DNA of 64,000 nucleotides from Allobosea sp. CRIB-10 (lineage in GTDB: Bacteria > Pseudomonadota > Alphaproteobacteria > Rhizobiales > Beijerinckiaceae): NCBI RefSeq assembly GCF_900112185.1, contig NZ_FOKP01000003.1, positions 62,001 through 126,000 of the forward strand, in the 5' to 3' direction. A program made the translations under genes and the position numbers. The notes below the pieces were generated by a model. It did not search any database. It was not told where the DNA came from and saw only the letters and a list, made by a program, of their open reading frames with translations. Below, piece after piece: positions 7,457 through 15,681 of this stretch (positions are counted from its first letter, which is position 1; the number at the start of each line of letters is the position of its first letter).

Positions 7457-8350
7457 ATGGATAAGCCCGGCCTGACGGCGAGCCTCAGCGAGAGCTTCGA
7501 GCAGTTGCCGCAGCAATTGCAGGCGGCGGCACGCTGGGTGCTCGACCATCCGGCCGATGTCGCCCTGCTGACGACACGCGAGCAGGCTAAGCGGGCCGGC
7601 CTGGCGCCGGCCACCCTCACCCGGCTGGCGCAGCGCTTCGGCCTCAAGGGCTATGACGAGCTCCGCGCCGTCCATGCGGCGGCGCTCCGGCGGCGGCCGG
7701 AAGGCTTTGCCGGCCGTGCCGGCGAATTGATGCAGCGCCATGGCGAGGAAGGCCCGGGCGCGATCGCGCAGGACATGTTCGCGGCGCTGGCCGAACATCT
7801 CAAGGCGCTGCGCGAGCCGCAGACGCTCGCCCGCCTCGAGCAGGCCGCCGACCTGCTGAGCGAAGCACAGACCGTGTTCTGCTTCGGCCTGCGCTCGGCC
7901 TTCCCGGCCGCCTTCATGCTCGACTATATCCGCGACCTGATCGGCGCGGGCTCTGTCCTCGCCGACGGCGCCGGCGGGCGCGGCATCGATGCGCTGCGCC
8001 GGATCGGCCCGGGCGATGCGCTCTTCGCCGTCTCGGTCGCGCCCTATACCCGCCAGACCGTGCTGGCGGCCGATATCGCCAGGGAGAGCGGCGCAAAGGT
8101 CGTGGCGCTGACCGACAGCGCGCTCTCCCCGCTCGCCGCCAGTGCCGACGCGGCGCTGCTGGTCAGGACCGAGACGCCGTCCTTCTTCCACACGATGACG
8201 CCGGCTTTCGCCGCGGTCGAATGCCTGGCAGCGCTGATGACGGCACGCAAGGGCAAAGCCGCGCTCGACGCGATCGCCCGTCATGAGGCTGGGCTCGGCG
8301 CGGCCGGCACCTTTCTCACGTCCCGATCATCCAGGCGAGGCCATCGATGA
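7457..8350 (+). CDS. MurR/RpiR family transcriptional regulator
   Basis: A 297-residue regulator with an N-terminal HTH_6 domain (ARWVLDHPADVALLTTREQA and LAPATLTRLAQRFGLKGYDE) and a C-terminal SIS domain (FCFGLRSAFPAAFMLDYI; VAPYTRQTVLAADIARESGA). SIS domains of this family usually bind phosphosugars or related metabolites. The ATG at 7457 (MDKPGLTASL) is preferred to an earlier in-frame start. Its stop overlaps the aminotransferase start as ATGA, so it is co-transcribed with and probably controls the amino-acid cluster downstream. A palindrome lies just upstream. Confidence 0.9.
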   Translation: MDKPGLTASLSESFEQLPQQLQAAARWVLDHPADVALLTTREQAKRAGLAPATLTRLAQRFGLKGYDELRAVHAAALRRRPEGFAGRAGELMQRHGEEGPGAIAQDMFAALAEHLKALREPQTLARLEQAADLLSEAQTVFCFGLRSAFPAAFMLDYIRDLIGAGSVLADGAGGRGIDALRRIGPGDALFAVSVAPYTRQTVLAADIARESGAKVVALTDSALSPLAASADAALLVRTETPSFFHTMTPAFAAVECLAALMTARKGKAALDAIARHEAGLGAAGTFLTSRSSRRGHR

Positions 8351-9684
8351 GCCACATCCTGCATCGCATGCTGAGCAAGACTTATCCGACCGCCGCCGGC
8401 GGCGAGGGCATGGTGCTGCGCGACCGCGACGGGCGCGAGCATATCGACGCCTCGGGCGGCGCCGCCGTTTCCTGCCTCGGCCATGGCCATCCCGACGTGC
8501 TGGCGGCGATGCATGCGCAGATCGACAAGCTCGCCTATGCCCATACCAGCTTCTTCACCACCGACGCGGCCGAGGAGCTTGCCGACCATCTGATCGCGCG
8601 GGCGCCGGCCGGCATGGAGTCGGTCTATTTCTGCAGCTCGGGCTCGGAGGCGATCGAGGCCTGCCTGAAGATGGCGCGGCATTATTTCGTCGAGAAGGGT
8701 GAGAAGACCCGGGTCAACTTCATCTCGCGCCGGCAGAGCTATCACGGCATTACGCTCGGCGCGCTCTCGGTCGGCGGGCGGATGAAGGATCGTGCGCCCT
8801 TCGAGCAGATGCTGATGCAGGGCCATCATATCTCGCCCTGCTACGAATACCGTGGCCGCCGCGCCGACGAGACCAGCGAGGAATACGGACTTCGCGTCGC
8901 CGATGAGCTCGAGACGAAGATCCTGGAGCTCGGGCCGGAGACGGTCTGCGCCTTCGTCGCCGAGACGGTGGTCGGCGCGACGCTCGGTGCCGTCCCGGCC
9001 GCTCCGGGCTATTTCAAGCGCATCCGCGAGATCTGCGACCGGCATGGCGTGCTCCTGATCCTCGACGAGGTGATGAGCGGCATGGGCCGCACCGGCACGC
9101 TCCACGCCTGCGAGCAGGAAGGGATCGCGCCCGATCTGATGGCGATCGCCAAGGGGCTCGGCGGGGGCTATGCGCCGATCGGCGCGATGCTGGCCTCGAA
9201 GAAGGTGGTCGAGGCGGTCAGGCAGGGCTCGGGCGTCTTCCCGCACAGCCAAACTTATGTGGGCCATCCCCTCGCCTGCGCCACCGCGCTCGCAGTGCAA
9301 AAGGTGATCGAGCGCGACGATCTCCTCGCCAATGTCCGCAAGCAAGGCGCGCGATTGGAGCAGCGCCTGCGGGAGCGCTTCGGCAATCACCACCATGTCG
9401 GCGACATCCGCGGGCGCGGCCATTTCTGGGGCGTCGAGATCGTCGCCGACCGCTCGACCAAGACGCCCTTCGATCCAGCGCTGAAACTCAACGCCAGGAT
9501 CAAGCAGGCGGCGCAGGAGCGCGGTTTGCTGATCTACCCGATGGGCGGCACCGCCGACGGCACCGCCGGCGACCATGTCCTGCTGGCGCCACCCTTCATC
9601 ATCGACGCCGCGACCGTCGACACCATCGTCGAGCGGCTTGGCGATGCGCTCGATGCGACCTTGGCCTCGGCCCGGCCGGCCTGA
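8347..9684 (+). CDS. Class III pyridoxal-phosphate aminotransferase
   Basis: A 445-residue PLP enzyme of the class III (omega-type) aminotransferase family. It shows the cofactor motifs YFCSSGSEAIEACLKMAR, the Asp in LLILDEVMSGMGRTG, and the Schiff-base Lys in LMAIAKGLGGGYAPIGAM. Members of the family move amino groups from omega-amino acids, diamines or beta-amino acids to a keto acid. The donor here is not known. It overlaps the RpiR gene by 4 nt and is followed 57 nt later by an amino-acid-binding protein, so it probably starts breakdown of whatever that protein captures. Confidence 0.9.
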   Translation: MSHILHRMLSKTYPTAAGGEGMVLRDRDGREHIDASGGAAVSCLGHGHPDVLAAMHAQIDKLAYAHTSFFTTDAAEELADHLIARAPAGMESVYFCSSGSEAIEACLKMARHYFVEKGEKTRVNFISRRQSYHGITLGALSVGGRMKDRAPFEQMLMQGHHISPCYEYRGRRADETSEEYGLRVADELETKILELGPETVCAFVAETVVGATLGAVPAAPGYFKRIREICDRHGVLLILDEVMSGMGRTGTLHACEQEGIAPDLMAIAKGLGGGYAPIGAMLASKKVVEAVRQGSGVFPHSQTYVGHPLACATALAVQKVIERDDLLANVRKQGARLEQRLRERFGNHHHVGDIRGRGHFWGVEIVADRSTKTPFDPALKLNARIKQAAQERGLLIYPMGGTADGTAGDHVLLAPPFIIDAATVDTIVERLGDALDATLASARPA

Positions 9685-9741
9685 GGCTCATCACGATCCG
9701 GGCCGGCAAGAGCCCGGTGCTTCCACGACAGGGGAACCAGC

Positions 9742-10764
9742 ATGAAACAACTGAAACATTTCGTCCTCGCCGGGCTCGCCACGCTCGGCTTCGCCGGTGC
9801 AGCGACAGCCCAGACCGGCACGCTCGAGCGCGTCAAGGCGCGCGGCGAACTCATCTGCGGCAACCACATCGCTTTGCCCGGCTTCGGCCTCCAGGGGCCG
9901 GACGGGCGCTGGGACGGGCTCGACATCGACCTCTGCCGTGCCGTCGCCTCGGCGATCTTCAACGACCCGAACAAGGTCAAGTTCGTACCGACGACGCCGC
10001 AGATGCGCTTCGTCGTAGTGCAGTCGGGCGAGGTCGACATGCTCGCCCGCAACGCCACCTATACGATGTCGCGCGACACCTCGGCCGGCATGTCCTGGCC
10101 GATCATCAACTATTTCGACGGCCAGGGCTTCATGGTGCGCAAGTCGCTGGGAGTGACCGAGGCGAAGGGGCTCGACGGCGCCTCGATCTGCGTGACGCAG
10201 GGAACGACGACCGAGCTCAACCTCGCCGACTTCTTCCGCGCCAACAAACTGAAATACGAGATCATCGGCTTCGCCACCAACGAGGAAGGCGTGAAGGCTC
10301 TCGAAGCCGGGCGCTGCGACGCCTTCACCACCGACACCTCGGGCCTCGCCGCCGAGCGGCTGAAGTTCTCGAAGCCCGACGATTTTGTCATCCTGCCGAC
10401 GCTGATCTCGCGCGAGCCGCTCGGCCCGGCGGTGAAGCGTGGCGACGAGAGCTGGCTCGCGCTGGTGAAATGGGTGCACTACGCCATGCTCAACGCCGAG
10501 GAGCTCGGCGTGACCAAGGCCAATGTCGACGAGCAGCTGAAATCCGGGAATCCCGAGATCAAGCGGCTGCTCGGCGTCGAGGGCAAGTTCGGCGAAGGCC
10601 TCGGCCTGACCAATGACTGGGCCTATCGCGTGATCAAGCATATCGGCAATTACGGCGAGAGCTTCGAGCGCAATGTCGGCGGCGGCTCGAAGCTTCAGCT
10701 GAAGCGCGGGCTGAACGACCTCGCCTCGAAGGGCGGCCTGCAATATCCGCACCCGATCCGCTGA
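9742..10764 (+). CDS. Amino-acid ABC transporter periplasmic substrate-binding protein (orphan)
   Basis: A 340-residue exported solute-binding protein of family 3, similar in length to AapJ-type general amino-acid receptors. A signal peptide (KHFVLAGLATLGFAGAATA-QT) is followed by LERVKARGELICGNH and DGRWDGLDIDLCRAVASAIF, both typical of the family. It uses the ATG at 9742 after AGGGGAACC. No permease or ATPase gene is nearby, so it must work with a transporter encoded elsewhere or act as a sensor or scavenger. Its stop overlaps the next start by 1 nt (TGATG). Confidence 0.92.
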   Translation: MKQLKHFVLAGLATLGFAGAATAQTGTLERVKARGELICGNHIALPGFGLQGPDGRWDGLDIDLCRAVASAIFNDPNKVKFVPTTPQMRFVVVQSGEVDMLARNATYTMSRDTSAGMSWPIINYFDGQGFMVRKSLGVTEAKGLDGASICVTQGTTTELNLADFFRANKLKYEIIGFATNEEGVKALEAGRCDAFTTDTSGLAAERLKFSKPDDFVILPTLISREPLGPAVKRGDESWLALVKWVHYAMLNAEELGVTKANVDEQLKSGNPEIKRLLGVEGKFGEGLGLTNDWAYRVIKHIGNYGESFERNVGGGSKLQLKRGLNDLASKGGLQYPHPIR

Positions 10765-11396
10765 TGCGGATCGCGCTGATCCATGCGCTGCGTCACTCGC
10801 CGCCTCCGATCGAGGCGGCGTTCGCACGGCTGTGGCCTGAGGCCACGCTGATGAACCTGCTCGACGACAGCCTCTCGGCCGACCTTTCCCGCGACGGGCG
10901 GATCACCGAGGCGATGACCGGGCGTTTCCTCAGCCTCGCCAGCTATGCGCGGGCCACCGGCGCCGACGGCATCCTCTTCACCTGCTCGGCCTTCGGTCCT
11001 TGCATCGAGGCGGTGCAGCACGCGCTGTCTCCGCTCCCCGTGCTGAAGCCGAACGAGGCAATGATCGAGGAAGCCATGGCGATCGGCGGCAGGATCGGCC
11101 TTCTCGCGAGCTTCGGGCCGACGCTGCAATCGATGCCGCCGGAATTTCCGGGATCGTTGACCGTCACGCCGAAGCTCGCCGAAGGCGCGCTCGCCGCGCT
11201 CGATCACGGCGACGGAGCCGAGCACGACCGGCTGGCGGCGTCGGCGGCGCGCGACCTGGCCGAGTGCGACGCGATCGCGCTGGCGCAGTTCAGCCTGGCG
11301 CGGGCGGCCCCAGCGGTCGCAGCCGCAACGGGTAAGCCGCTGCTGACGACGCCGGATAGCGCGGTGCGCAAGCTGAAGCGCCTGCTCGGCCGTTAG
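10764..11396 (+). CDS. Asp/Glu/hydantoin racemase-superfamily protein
   Basis: A 210-residue protein whose fold and spacing fit the aspartate/glutamate racemase superfamily. The first catalytic Cys is in DGILFTCSAFGP, and IGLLASFGPTLQSMP forms the second lobe. The second catalytic Cys is less clear: the expected position reads AIALAQFSLARAAPA, with no Cys. Because this residue is absent, the protein may be an isomerase or decarboxylase-like relative, not a true racemase. It is translationally coupled to the binding protein and completes the RpiR, aminotransferase, receptor set, suggesting catabolism of an unusual amino acid. Confidence 0.75.
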   Translation: MRIALIHALRHSPPPIEAAFARLWPEATLMNLLDDSLSADLSRDGRITEAMTGRFLSLASYARATGADGILFTCSAFGPCIEAVQHALSPLPVLKPNEAMIEEAMAIGGRIGLLASFGPTLQSMPPEFPGSLTVTPKLAEGALAALDHGDGAEHDRLAASAARDLAECDAIALAQFSLARAAPAVAAATGKPLLTTPDSAVRKLKRLLGR

Positions 11397-11540
11397 GCCC
11401 TGCCTGACACTGTCCCGTCATGCTAGATTGGCGGGACAGGCCCGGCGGATGGTTCAACGGCCATCCGGAACCGCGCGGCGACAAGCGGGCCGCCGTAGGC
11501 AGCTTCCGACGAAAGGCCGGGCCTTTCGGGGAGAGGCGCG

Positions 11541-11834
11541 ATGACGACCTACATCATGCTGCTCAACTGGACCGACCAGGGCGCACGCAACCTCAAGGAT
11601 TCGCCCGCCCGTCTCGATGCGGCCAAGCAGGCGCTGAAAGAGATGGGCGGCGAGTTCAGAGCCTTCTTCATGACCATGGGCAAATACGACATGGTCGTGA
11701 TCGGGGAGGCGCCGGATGATGCCGTGCAGGCGCGCTTCTGCCTGCAGCTGGCCATGCTCGGCAATGTCCGTACGGAAACGCTCAAGGCCTTCCCGGAAGC
11801 GGCCTATCGCGAGATCATCCGATCCGTCAGCTAG
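11541..11834 (+). CDS. GYD domain protein
   Basis: A 97-residue protein of the GYD family (ferredoxin-like, dimeric alpha/beta barrel type). The start MTTYIMLLNWTDQGARNLKD and the signature MGKYDMVVIGEAPDD match it well. The biochemical role of the family is not established. It is preceded by GGGGAGAGGCGCG and an AAAGGCC/GGCCTTT palindrome (11513-11528). It is monocistronic, and the hairpin at 11853-11877 closes it. Confidence 0.85.
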   Translation: MTTYIMLLNWTDQGARNLKDSPARLDAAKQALKEMGGEFRAFFMTMGKYDMVVIGEAPDDAVQARFCLQLAMLGNVRTETLKAFPEAAYREIIRSVS

Positions 11835-11852
11835 GGCGTCACCGACATGACA

Positions 11853-11877
11853 AAGCCCGGCCGAGATGGCCGGGCTT
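11853..11877. terminator. Bidirectional terminator between the GYD gene and infC
   Basis: AAGCCCGGCC (11853-11862) and GGCCGGGCTT (11868-11877) form a 10-bp stem with a 5-nt loop between two convergent genes. The minus-strand side ends in TTTG and the plus-strand side has only CTTAG, so it is better placed as the infC terminator. Confidence 0.7.
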
Positions 11878-11933
11878 AGTGAAAGGCAGATCCGAATGCG
11901 ACGCCACTAAGCGTGGCGCGCAGGCCTCGCGCC

Positions 11934-12476
11934 TTACCTCGGCGCGAGCACCATCACCATCTGGCGGCCTTCGAGCTGCCAGTCGCTCTCGACCTTGGCG
12001 ACCTCGACCGTATCGGCCTTGACGCGTTCCAGCACCTTCACGCCGAGGTCCTGGTGCGCCATCTCGCGGCCGCGGAAGCGCAGGGTGACCTTCACCTTGT
12101 CGCCTTCCTCGAAGAAGCCGTGCATCGCCTTCATCTTCACGTCGTAGTCGTGCTTGTCGATGCCGGGACGAAGCTTGATTTCCTTGATCTCGATGGTGCG
12201 CTGCTTCTTGCGCGCCTCGGACGCCTTCTTCTGCTCGAGAAAGCGGAAGCGGCCATAATCGAGAATTTTGCAGACAGGCGGCACAGAATTGGGGGCGATC
12301 TCGACCAGGTCGAGTCCGGCATCCTCGGCAATCTTGAGCGCCTCGAAGAACGACACCACGCCACGGTTGGCGCCGGTATCGTCGATGAGCTGGACGTCGC
12401 GGACGCCACGAATGTCACGGTTGGCGCGAGGACCGTCCTTGACGGGGGCTGGTGCGGCACGGAAGGGACGACGAAT
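11934..12476 (-). CDS. infC: Translation initiation factor IF-3, ATT start codon
   Basis: IF-3 binds the 30S subunit, prevents premature 50S joining and proofreads the start codon. The protein has the usual two domains: N-terminal [20 protein letters not shown] to [20 protein letters not shown], then the linker and C-terminal [21 protein letters not shown] place the start at the ATT at 12476 (product [20 protein letters not shown] after the initiator), because AGGAG lies 9 nt upstream and 180 residues is the normal length. A non-AUG start that IF-3 itself discriminates against is the known autoregulatory device of infC. The frame is open further upstream, but that part lacks family similarity. 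Confidence 0.93.
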   Translation of the reverse strand: MRRPFRAAPAPVKDGPRANRDIRGVRDVQLIDDTGANRGVVSFFEALKIAEDAGLDLVEIAPNSVPPVCKILDYGRFRFLEQKKASEARKKQRTIEIKEIKLRPGIDKHDYDVKMKAMHGFFEEGDKVKVTLRFRGREMAHQDLGVKVLERVKADTVEVAKVESDWQLEGRQMVMVLAPR

Positions 12477-12563
12477 GGCTTTATTCTCCTGTGAATGGCG
12501 CGCATCGCGCCGTTGGTGAGACACATTGCACAACGTGAAGCGTTGTCAATGGATCAGACGATT

Positions 12564-13787
12564 TCAGCGCCCCAGCAGGGCGCAATAGACATCGAGTGTG
12601 TCGTTGACCATCGAGGCCAGCGAGAAATGGCGCTCGACATGCAGGCGGGCCCGTCGCGCCAGCGCGTCGCGGGCGGAGGGCCGCAGCGCGAGCGCCTCGC
12701 GCAGGGCCTCGGCAAGCGCCGCCGCATCGTCGGGCGGCACATGCCAGCCGGAGCGTTCCTGCGGCGCGACCTGGGGCGGTGCCAGCACCGTTTCCGGTAC
12801 GGCGCCGAGATTGGACACGACGACCGGCGTGCCCATGGCCTGCGCCTCCACCGCGACGCGGCCGAAGGCCTCAGGCTCGGTCGAGGGCACGGCGACGACC
12901 GCAGCCGCCAGGAAGGCAGCCGGCATGTCCGAGCAATGGCCGACGCGGCGGACCCGGCCTTCGAGCGTGCCCCTGGCGATGGCCTCATCCAGCTCGCGCA
13001 CATAGCCGTCGCGGCCTTGGGCGTCGCCGGCAAGGATGAAGGCGGTGTCCTCATCGCCGGCATCGCGCAATTGGCGCGCCGCCTCGATCAGCACCTTCTG
13101 GCCCTTCCAGCCGGTGAGCCGGCCGGGCAGCAGCACGATGCGCTGATGCGGCTCGACGCCCCAGGCGCTGCGCAGGGCGCTGATCCGTTCCGGGTTCACA
13201 GCCGCCGGCGCGAAGGCCGAAAAATCCGTGCCGCGATGGACGACGCGGATGCGCTCGCGGGCGAAGGGATGGCGGGCCCGGATCAGGTCGGCGGTGTAGC
13301 CGGAATTGGCGATGACGACGTCGCTGCGCGCCATCACCGAATTGTAGAGGTTCTTCACCGTCGAGCGGGCGTTGTAGGAGCCGTGATAGGTGGTGACGAA
13401 GGGCAGCTTCAGCGCCCGCGTCGCCGCCAGCGCGACCCAGGCCGGCGCCCGCGAGCGGGCATGGACGAGATCGACCCGCTCGCGCTTGCACAGCAGCGCG
13501 AAGGTGCGCACGTTGAGCAGCATCGAGACCGGGTTTTTGGCCGCGGCCGGGAACGGCAGCCAGATGCCGCCCTTGGCCTGCAGCTCGGCGACGAGCCGCC
13601 CGCCCTCGGTCGCGACCAGCGCCCGCGCGCCGACCTCGGTCAGCCCGGCGGCGATGTCGACCGCAGTGCGTTCCGCGCCACCGGCCTCCAGTTCCGGGAT
13701 GATCTGCAGCACGGTGCGCCCAGCCAGCGGATGCGTCTCGGTCGACGGCAGGGAGAGTTGCGCGCCGGAACGCAAGGAGGTGTTCAC
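12564..13787 (-). CDS. GT4-family glycosyltransferase
   Basis: A 407-residue retaining glycosyltransferase of the GT-B fold. The N-terminal domain begins LAGRTVLQIIPELEAGGAER, with the GGAER loop typical of GT4. The donor-binding C-terminal domain shows VLLPGRLTGWKGQKVLIEAA and the E-x7-E-like motif PSTEPEAFGRVAVEAQAMGT. The GTG at 13787 is chosen because it has AAGG upstream and excludes an antisense overlap with the hydrolase gene; the frame is open to 14096. The sugar donor and acceptor are unknown. Related genes in Rhizobiales are linked to lipopolysaccharide or surface polysaccharide synthesis. It stands alone. Confidence 0.88.
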   Translation of the reverse strand: MNTSLRSGAQLSLPSTETHPLAGRTVLQIIPELEAGGAERTAVDIAAGLTEVGARALVATEGGRLVAELQAKGGIWLPFPAAAKNPVSMLLNVRTFALLCKRERVDLVHARSRAPAWVALAATRALKLPFVTTYHGSYNARSTVKNLYNSVMARSDVVIANSGYTADLIRARHPFARERIRVVHRGTDFSAFAPAAVNPERISALRSAWGVEPHQRIVLLPGRLTGWKGQKVLIEAARQLRDAGDEDTAFILAGDAQGRDGYVRELDEAIARGTLEGRVRRVGHCSDMPAAFLAAAVVAVPSTEPEAFGRVAVEAQAMGTPVVVSNLGAVPETVLAPPQVAPQERSGWHVPPDDAAALAEALREALALRPSARDALARRARLHVERHFSLASMVNDTLDVYCALLGR

Positions 13788-13914
13788 TGCTCGAAAGGGC
13801 CTTCTGCTTGGCGACTCGCCGATGCTATCGGGTTCGTGATGATCACTAAATCGGGCGGGATTGCAGCACGCGATCCCTGCTTTCGCCCGGTTCACCACAG
13901 GAGAGAATAGGGTG

Positions 13915-14697
13915 ATGAGGCCGCAGCCGCAATTTCTGAGCGTCGGCACCGGTAGCGAACGCCGCGAGATCGCGGTGCTGGCGCAGGCCGGCAAGGGCCC
14001 GCCGGTGGTCTGGCTCGGCGGCCTGCGCTCGGACATGCGCGCCACCAAGGCGGAGGCACTCGCCGCCTGGGCCGAGCGCACCGGGCGCGCCTTCATCCGC
14101 TTCGACTATGCCGGCCATGGCGAATCGAGCGGCCAGTTCGCGCAGTGGACGATGTCGCATTGGATCGAGGATGCCCAGGCTGTCCTCGCCGCCCACACCC
14201 AAGGTCCCGCCGTCCTAGTGGGTTCCTCCATGGGCGGTTGGGTTGCGTTGCTGACGACGCTGAAGCTGCGCAAGACGGCGCCACACTTGCAGCCGGCCGG
14301 CCTCGTGCTGATCGCGCCGGCCATCGACTTCACAGAAGAGTTGATGTGGGCGCAGATGCCGGAAGCGATCCGCGAGACGATCACCCGGGAGGGGGTCTGG
14401 CAGCGGCCGTCGGAATACTCGCCGGAGCCGATGCCGATCACGCGGGCGCTGATCGAGGACGGCAGACGCCATCTCCTGTTCGGGCATCCGATCGAGACCG
14501 GCTGCCCCGTCCATATCCTGCAGGGAATGAAGGATCCCGACGTGCCCTATGGCCAGGCGCTGAAGCTGGTCGAGCATCTGCCGCACGATCCGGTCGTGCT
14601 GACCCTGATCAAGGACGGCGACCATCGCCTGTCGACGCCGGAGGACATCGCGCGCCTCGTTGCCGCCGTCGAGGGCATCGCGCCCACGACGACATAG
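13915..14697 (+). CDS. Alpha/beta hydrolase
   Basis: A 260-residue alpha/beta hydrolase-fold enzyme. The oxyanion region VVWLGGLRSDM, the nucleophile elbow VLVGSSMGGWVALL (Ser in GSSMGGW), an Asp in LQGMKDPDVPY and the closing His in IKDGDHRLSTPEDI give a complete catalytic triad. The pattern resembles ABHD10/BPHL-like serine esterases. The natural substrate is not evident. The ATG at 13915 has GGAG 11 nt upstream and is preferred to 13861. It is divergent from the glycosyltransferase. Confidence 0.88.
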   Translation: MRPQPQFLSVGTGSERREIAVLAQAGKGPPVVWLGGLRSDMRATKAEALAAWAERTGRAFIRFDYAGHGESSGQFAQWTMSHWIEDAQAVLAAHTQGPAVLVGSSMGGWVALLTTLKLRKTAPHLQPAGLVLIAPAIDFTEELMWAQMPEAIRETITREGVWQRPSEYSPEPMPITRALIEDGRRHLLFGHPIETGCPVHILQGMKDPDVPYGQALKLVEHLPHDPVVLTLIKDGDHRLSTPEDIARLVAAVEGIAPTTT

Positions 14698-14707
14698 ACA
14701 ATTCGGG

Positions 14708-14962
14708 TCAGTGCAGGCTGACCATCCGGAGATCGTGCTCCCAGGCGTTGGCCGTCGCGGCCTCGCGGGAATCGGTCACCAGGATCGGAGCGCCGTCGGC
14801 CGCCAGCAGCGCGAAGAGCTGCAGGCCGGGCTCGATCTCGGGCGCCTGCGGAAAAATGCGGGCCAGCTCATCCGACATGATCGGCTTGAGATAGGCGACC
14901 TGGCCGTTGCCGAGCGCGGCGAATTCGGCGGTGGTCAGAGGGTTGTTTCTGGTCTCGGTCAT
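14708..14962 (-). CDS. DUF1150 family protein
   Basis: An 84-residue protein of DUF1150, a small family found mainly in Alphaproteobacteria. The opening TTAEFAALGNGQVAYLKPI and QLFALLAADGAPILVTDSR are diagnostic. The ATG at 14962 follows a strong AAGGAGGGCGCG. It lies 109 nt downstream of the hsp20 gene on the same strand, a pairing seen in other Rhizobiales, which suggests joint heat-shock expression. The molecular function is unknown. Confidence 0.88.
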   Translation of the reverse strand: MTETRNNPLTTAEFAALGNGQVAYLKPIMSDELARIFPQAPEIEPGLQLFALLAADGAPILVTDSREAATANAWEHDLRMVSLH

Positions 14963-15071
14963 CGCGCCCTCCTTCAGAGCAGTGCGAGGCGGTTTGATTG
15001 TGCATCCTTGATCATGAACGGAAGGCAAACCGCATGCCCCCTCGTACCGACCTTCTGTAGCCCTCAGGGGC

Positions 15072-15500
15072 CTAGTCGCGGCTCATGATATCGATACGCC
15101 GGACGAGCCGTTCCGGTTCCGGACGGGCCAGATCGATCGCGAGCAGCCCGTTCGAGAGATCAGCCCCCAGGACCTGCATGCCGTCGGCGAGCAGGAAGGA
15201 GCGCTGGAACTGCCGCGCGGCGATGCCGCGATGCAGAAAGTGACGCGTCTTGTCGTCGATCTGCCGGCCGCGAATGGTGAGCTGGTTCTCTTCCAGCGTG
15301 ATCTCGAGCTGCTCGCGCGAGAACCCCGCCACCGCGAGCGTGATCCTGAGCTTGTCGGGCTCGTCCTCCGTGCGCGGCATGCGCTCGATATTGTAGGGCG
15401 GATAGCCATCGCCGGCGCCTTTGGCGACCCGGTCGAGGGCCCGCTCGATATCGTCGAAACCGAGCAGGAAGGGATGCGACAGGCTAGGCGGACGCGTCAT
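15072..15500 (-). CDS. Small heat-shock protein (Hsp20/alpha-crystallin)
   Basis: A 142-residue chaperone of the IbpA type that holds unfolding proteins in the cytoplasm. The N-terminal SLSHPFLLGFDDIERALDRV, the alpha-crystallin core (LRITLAVAGFSREQLEITLE, then FLHRGIAARQFQRSFLLADG) and a C-terminal I-x-I motif (RRIDI) are all present. The ATG at 15500 is preceded by AAAGGGC. That Shine-Dalgarno can pair with the CCUUU just before it, and an RpoH-like promoter lies about 100 nt upstream, both fitting heat control. DUF1150 follows on the same strand. Confidence 0.93.
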   Translation of the reverse strand: MTRPPSLSHPFLLGFDDIERALDRVAKGAGDGYPPYNIERMPRTEDEPDKLRITLAVAGFSREQLEITLEENQLTIRGRQIDDKTRHFLHRGIAARQFQRSFLLADGMQVLGADLSNGLLAIDLARPEPERLVRRIDIMSRD

Positions 15501-15506
15501 CACGAA

Positions 15507-15520
15507 GCCCTTTGAAAGGC
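15507..15520 (-). promoter_or_regulatory. Candidate RNA-thermometer hairpin over the hsp20 ribosome-binding site
   Basis: In the minus-strand message, GCCUUU (15520-15515) is followed almost at once by AAAGGGC (15513-15507), the Shine-Dalgarno 7 nt before the ATG. The short imperfect stem, with a bulged G, would open easily on warming. This resembles the SD-masking hairpins of rhizobial small heat-shock mRNAs, but the stem is short and the assignment is tentative. Confidence 0.4.
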
Positions 15521-15591
15521 GCCTCTGGAACTACCGGAGCCCGCTTGTGCAGCACCCCGAACGCGAAAGGCGAACCCAACCGCGTGAGTGG

Positions 15592-15621
15592 GATATGGCG
15601 AGTGGCGCAGCCTGCCGCAAG
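15592..15621 (-). promoter_or_regulatory. Candidate RpoH (sigma32) promoter of hsp20
   Basis: On the minus strand, CTTGCG (15621-15616) and CCATATC (15598-15592) are separated by 17 nt. This is close to the alphaproteobacterial RpoH pattern CTTG-N17-CYTATNT. Transcription would start near 15585 and leave an untranslated leader of about 85 nt. Confidence 0.5.
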
Positions 15622-15639
15622 TCCCTGCGGTGAGGCGCG

Positions 15640-15666
15640 GAGCCCTCCCCCCTTGTGGGGAAGAGG
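15640..15666. repeat. Fragment of a GC-rich intergenic repeat
   Basis: The string CCCTCCCCCCTTGTGGGG within this stretch matches the arms of the larger inverted repeat at 33900-34072. It looks like a partial copy of the same repeat family. Confidence 0.45.
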
Positions 15667-15681
15667 ACAGGTCGCGACACG

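Noticed and set aside
13788..14096. N-terminal extension of the GT4 glycosyltransferase
   Set aside because: It would overlap the alpha/beta hydrolase in antisense and has no similarity to the family; the GTG at 13787 gives a normal N-terminus.
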